From: Calditrichota bacterium
GTDB lineage: Bacteria; Calditrichota; Calditrichia; Calditrichales; J004
DNA length: 64,000 bases
Direction: 5' to 3'
Assembly: GCA_013112635.1 (NCBI GenBank)
Contig: JABFGF010000009.1
Coordinates: 62,001 to 126,000, forward strand
The notes beneath the pieces were generated by a model that saw nothing but the letters and a program-made list of their open reading frames with translations, made no database searches and had not been told where the DNA came from. The first letter of the stretch is position 1, and each line of letters begins with the position of its first letter. Made by a program: the position numbers and the translations under genes. Positions 61,772 to 64,000 of this stretch are shown here, piece by piece.

Positions 61772-63133
61772 TTAATACCTGTGATTGTAAACATAAATTG
61801 CTGAAATCAATAAGTTCCCTACCCCTTGCGCGCCAATTAAAAAGTCTTCTCCCAGTTTAAAATCTTTGCTATCTTGATTCCAATCTGTTAAATCCATTTC
61901 ACTTAAAAAGAACCCATTTAACCAAAAGAGAGCTTTTTTTCTTGGAATGGCAAACTGAATTATCAACTCATTTTTTTCTTCTCGAAGATATCTTTGACAA
62001 AATGTATATTCTAAATTTCTAGATTGTATTTTACCAAAAAAATCATTCGTGGCGTATTCTGCGTATTGCTCTCTTTCCCATATAGAAAGTGCCTGGGCTT
62101 TGCCACTATTGCCTTTATTATTAAATTTAAAAAATATTCCGAACAGATCACTTTCTTTAGAAATCACAAAATCTATTTTTAGTGTTAAGCTTGCTTTTAG
62201 GTTTAAATTAGTTGTATCCTGATTCCATAATATAGGTTTGCTTAAATCAATCAGGTTTTTATTCGCAAATGAAATCTTATTTTCAGTTTTCACTTTAAAT
62301 GTATAAGAATTATTTCCGTTAAAATTATAGGCATCTTGTGTTGATTTTTGCAGCCAGTTCTTTAAATAATCACCCCGAAACAATTTTTTCTGAAGTCTGT
62401 AATATATTACACCTCTGTTGTAAAGATAGCGTTTCTTTTCGAATAGATAATGCATATCCAAAAAGCGAACCTTAATTTCGTTGCCTGCTGTACAATGAAA
62501 GCCAATTCTATTACCATCCAGAGGAAAAAGGCCTGCTTCGATACGCGCTACTAGTTTTTCGTTAACAAAGAAAAACATTTCATTCTTATATTTCCTAATG
62601 GTCAGCTTAGTCCACTCAAATTTGGTGGGTGCAGTAAGAATAGAACCATTTTTATAATTCCAATAATTATCTTTTAGTGTTTCATTATAAGTATAATCGA
62701 GAATAGGGAGAACTTTTCCTTCAATGGACCGTCCAATTTTTATCTGATTGTTTTTAATACCAAAATAATAGGAAGTTTTGTCATTTTTGTAGCCAAACTC
62801 CAGGAAGTTTCCAAATTTTTCATTGGGGCCGGATACATATTTAAATGCTGTTTCTATCTCCCAATTTTTCCCTTGATCAAATGGGACTGATTTTGTGTAT
62901 ACCCAAACCTGGCTGTCAGATTTAATATGATAACCATCAACAGAGTTAATTTTTGCAAAACGATTATCCCACTCACCGGAGATCCAGTTATTTTCATTAT
63001 TTCTAAACCTTTCCATGAAAAAATTCAGTTTATTTTCATTTGGGAAAAAATACTTTGCCGGGTCAACGGCGTGGCTGAACTGGGGTGTAAAAACTATATT
63101 AGAAATAATAAATAAATAACATATATATTTCAT
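61772..63133 (-). CDS. Exported protein with a concanavalin/LamG-like domain
   Basis: The 453-residue product has a signal peptide (YLFIISNIVFTPQFSHA). About residues 45-235 look like a concanavalin-like jelly-roll (SGPNEKFGNFLEFGYKN; KFEWTKLTIRKYKNEMFFFVNEKLVARIEAG; GNRIGFHCTAGNEIKVRFLDMHYLF). This is the pattern seen in 3-keto-disaccharide hydrolase/DUF1080-type and lectin domains. A second, weaker copy seems to occupy about 255-453 (LKASLTLKIDFVISKESD; ELIIQFAIPRKKALFWLNGFFLS). No catalytic motif was found and no type IX sorting domain is present. Function unknown, perhaps glycan binding. Confidence 0.6.
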   Translation of the reverse strand: MKYICYLFIISNIVFTPQFSHAVDPAKYFFPNENKLNFFMERFRNNENNWISGEWDNRFAKINSVDGYHIKSDSQVWVYTKSVPFDQGKNWEIETAFKYVSGPNEKFGNFLEFGYKNDKTSYYFGIKNNQIKIGRSIEGKVLPILDYTYNETLKDNYWNYKNGSILTAPTKFEWTKLTIRKYKNEMFFFVNEKLVARIEAGLFPLDGNRIGFHCTAGNEIKVRFLDMHYLFEKKRYLYNRGVIYYRLQKKLFRGDYLKNWLQKSTQDAYNFNGNNSYTFKVKTENKISFANKNLIDLSKPILWNQDTTNLNLKASLTLKIDFVISKESDLFGIFFKFNNKGNSGKAQALSIWEREQYAEYATNDFFGKIQSRNLEYTFCQRYLREEKNELIIQFAIPRKKALFWLNGFFLSEMDLTDWNQDSKDFKLGEDFLIGAQGVGNLLISAIYVYNHRY

Positions 63134-63572
63134 TTCCTAAATCCTTTACTTGATGATTTGTCCTTAGGTACAGTTTACGGAATGAAATTAAAATGCCTTA
63201 ATTCCTGTCTTTTTTTTTATCACTTTATGCTGGTTTTAGTATTTCAAAATTTTTTTGGAACCGTTTTATTACAGATTGCGAAAACTCTTAGTTAAATGTC
63301 AAAGGCAATTATTTCATTTTTCTTAGATGTGAGCATAACCTGGCCTATCTCAAGTAACAAAGGCTTTTGCATTCTACAAGTATTTCAATATCTGGCCAAC
63401 GATATGCTTGAATTGCATATGAAACCAAAATTGTTAGGCAAATAAATTTGAGCGGAGGCCGCCAATGGTAAAATATCCCTGAAAAATCTTTAAGACTGAC
63501 TCTCAGTTCCGGACAGTAAGTGAAATAACACTAATTATTTTTTATGAAACAGCGTTTCTAATATAAACAACT
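63134..63572. other. Intergenic region without recognised gene
   Basis: The 439 bases contain no supported gene. There is a local hairpin ATATGC-TTGAATT-GCATAT near 63405-63425, followed by GTTAGGC, which superficially resembles an integron attC end, but no matching left box was found. Promoter sequence for the 61772-63133 gene is expected near 63150-63250. Confidence 0.35.
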
Positions 63573-64000
63573 CTAATGTTTTACATAATTAATCAGCGAT
63601 TCAAGGTAACGTGATTTTACCTGTTTGCTGGCCAAAGCCTGCTTAATAGGTGGTAACTTCAAAATCACACCCAAAACTCCCGCCATTGCCCTGTGGCTCC
63701 AAAGTACCTGATTATCAAAAATAAGGTTTTGCAGCTTGCCCCGTTCAATGGCCATTACTACCGCACGGTGTGTTCCATTAAGCGGCGTAAGCACCCGCAT
63801 TGGACGTGACTGCAAAAGCAGGCTTTCCTTTGTACAAACGCGAACGCAAACCCCGCATCCCAGGCACAAATCATCGTCAAGCTTGGCCATTTTCATTTTA
63901 GGTTTATCAGGGTTATTTGCCGAGACCAAAGTCATCGCTTCAACCGGGCAGACATTTACACATTTGCCGCACCCATTACAACTCTCCACATTTATAGACG
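63573..64000 (-). CDS. 4Fe-4S ferredoxin-type protein (partial, C-terminal part)
   Basis: The frame is open to the right edge, so the start is not in the window; a GTG at 63989 exists but lies within the first cluster motif (NVESCNGCGKCVNVCP). Two 4Fe-4S motifs are complete: CNGCGKCVNVCPVEAM and CLGCGVCVRVCTKESL, each C-x2-C-x2-C-x3-C. The following about 80 residues are a helical tail (AMAGVLGVILKLPP; ESLINYVKH) that resembles the end of larger EFR1/4Fe-4S-binding oxidoreductase proteins. About 142 residues are visible. It may be part of a redox or DUF362-type protein whose N-terminal domain lies outside. Confidence 0.82.
   Translation of the reverse strand, partial: SINVESCNGCGKCVNVCPVEAMTLVSANNPDKPKMKMAKLDDDLCLGCGVCVRVCTKESLLLQSRPMRVLTPLNGTHRAVVMAIERGKLQNLIFDNQVLWSHRAMAGVLGVILKLPPIKQALASKQVKSRYLESLINYVKH

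Noticed and set aside
63355-63440. GTTAGGC preceded by a hairpin, similar to an integron attC site; GTTAAGC near 61548 looks similar
   Set aside because: No matching RYYYAAC left box was found at a suitable distance for either, no integrase is visible, and the neighbouring genes are full-size with their own leaders. Chance similarity is more likely.

Overview
The window is AT-rich DNA from a Gram-negative bacterium of the Bacteroidota/Ignavibacteriota/Calditrichota (FCB) kind. The evidence is a type IX secretion translocon gene (sprA) at the left edge, two secreted proteins ending in type IX (Por) sorting domains (about 12.3-14.4 kb), LPS-export permeases, many outer-membrane barrels and TolC proteins, and AraC-type regulators with membrane domains. 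The exact phylum cannot be decided from these genes. Nothing resembling a prophage, CRISPR array, rRNA or tRNA was seen.

Layout. 0-9.7 kb: cell envelope (partial sprA, divergent lptF-lptG, a DUF5916 outer-membrane protein). 9.7-21.4 kb: mixed housekeeping (arfB, yajQ, a lipoprotein pair, BNR-repeat and minimal type IX cargo proteins, glycine decarboxylase gcvP, an M16 peptidase, a DUF559-like nuclease-fold protein). 21.4-26.5 kb: a CcmF heme lyase with a zinc-ribbon tail, divergent from a BlaI/BlaR1-type pair whose promoter carries three copies of a palindromic operator. The BlaR1-like peptidase ends in what looks like two GyrI-like ligand-binding domains instead of a penicillin sensor; this is the most novel system in the window.

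26.6-36.8 kb is a copper/silver resistance island: the P-type ATPase copA, a CorE-like ECF sigma factor with a CxC linker motif and a cysteine-rich tail (a probable direct metal sensor), the CusCBA efflux system with repeated heavy-metal-binding domains, and a small Cys/Met-rich exported protein. A plausible ECF promoter lies directly in front of copA and a Fur-box-like sequence lies upstream of cusC.

37-46.5 kb is an accessory stretch, mostly minus strand: PIG-L deacetylase, DinB protein, MddA-like methanethiol methyltransferase, a DUF4242/cyclase-like/AraC fusion regulator, DUF3788 protein plus a decayed paralogue 5 kb away, serine hydrolase, VOC protein and a hybrid histidine kinase. 46.3-54.5 kb holds an RND pump, a TolC protein and two outer-membrane proteins behind a membrane-anchored AraC regulator, with no periplasmic adaptor gene. 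55.6-58.6 kb is a compact nitric-oxide/Fe-S defence operon (Ric/YtfE, Rrf2 regulator, DGC protein, MIP18/SufT-like protein, NnrS-like membrane protein). 58.8-63.2 kb holds an esterase-TPR protein, a methyltransferase and two exported proteins of unknown role; a partial ferredoxin-like protein runs off the right edge.

Several intergenic gaps carry short imperfect inverted repeats of two families, typical of dispersed REP-like elements.
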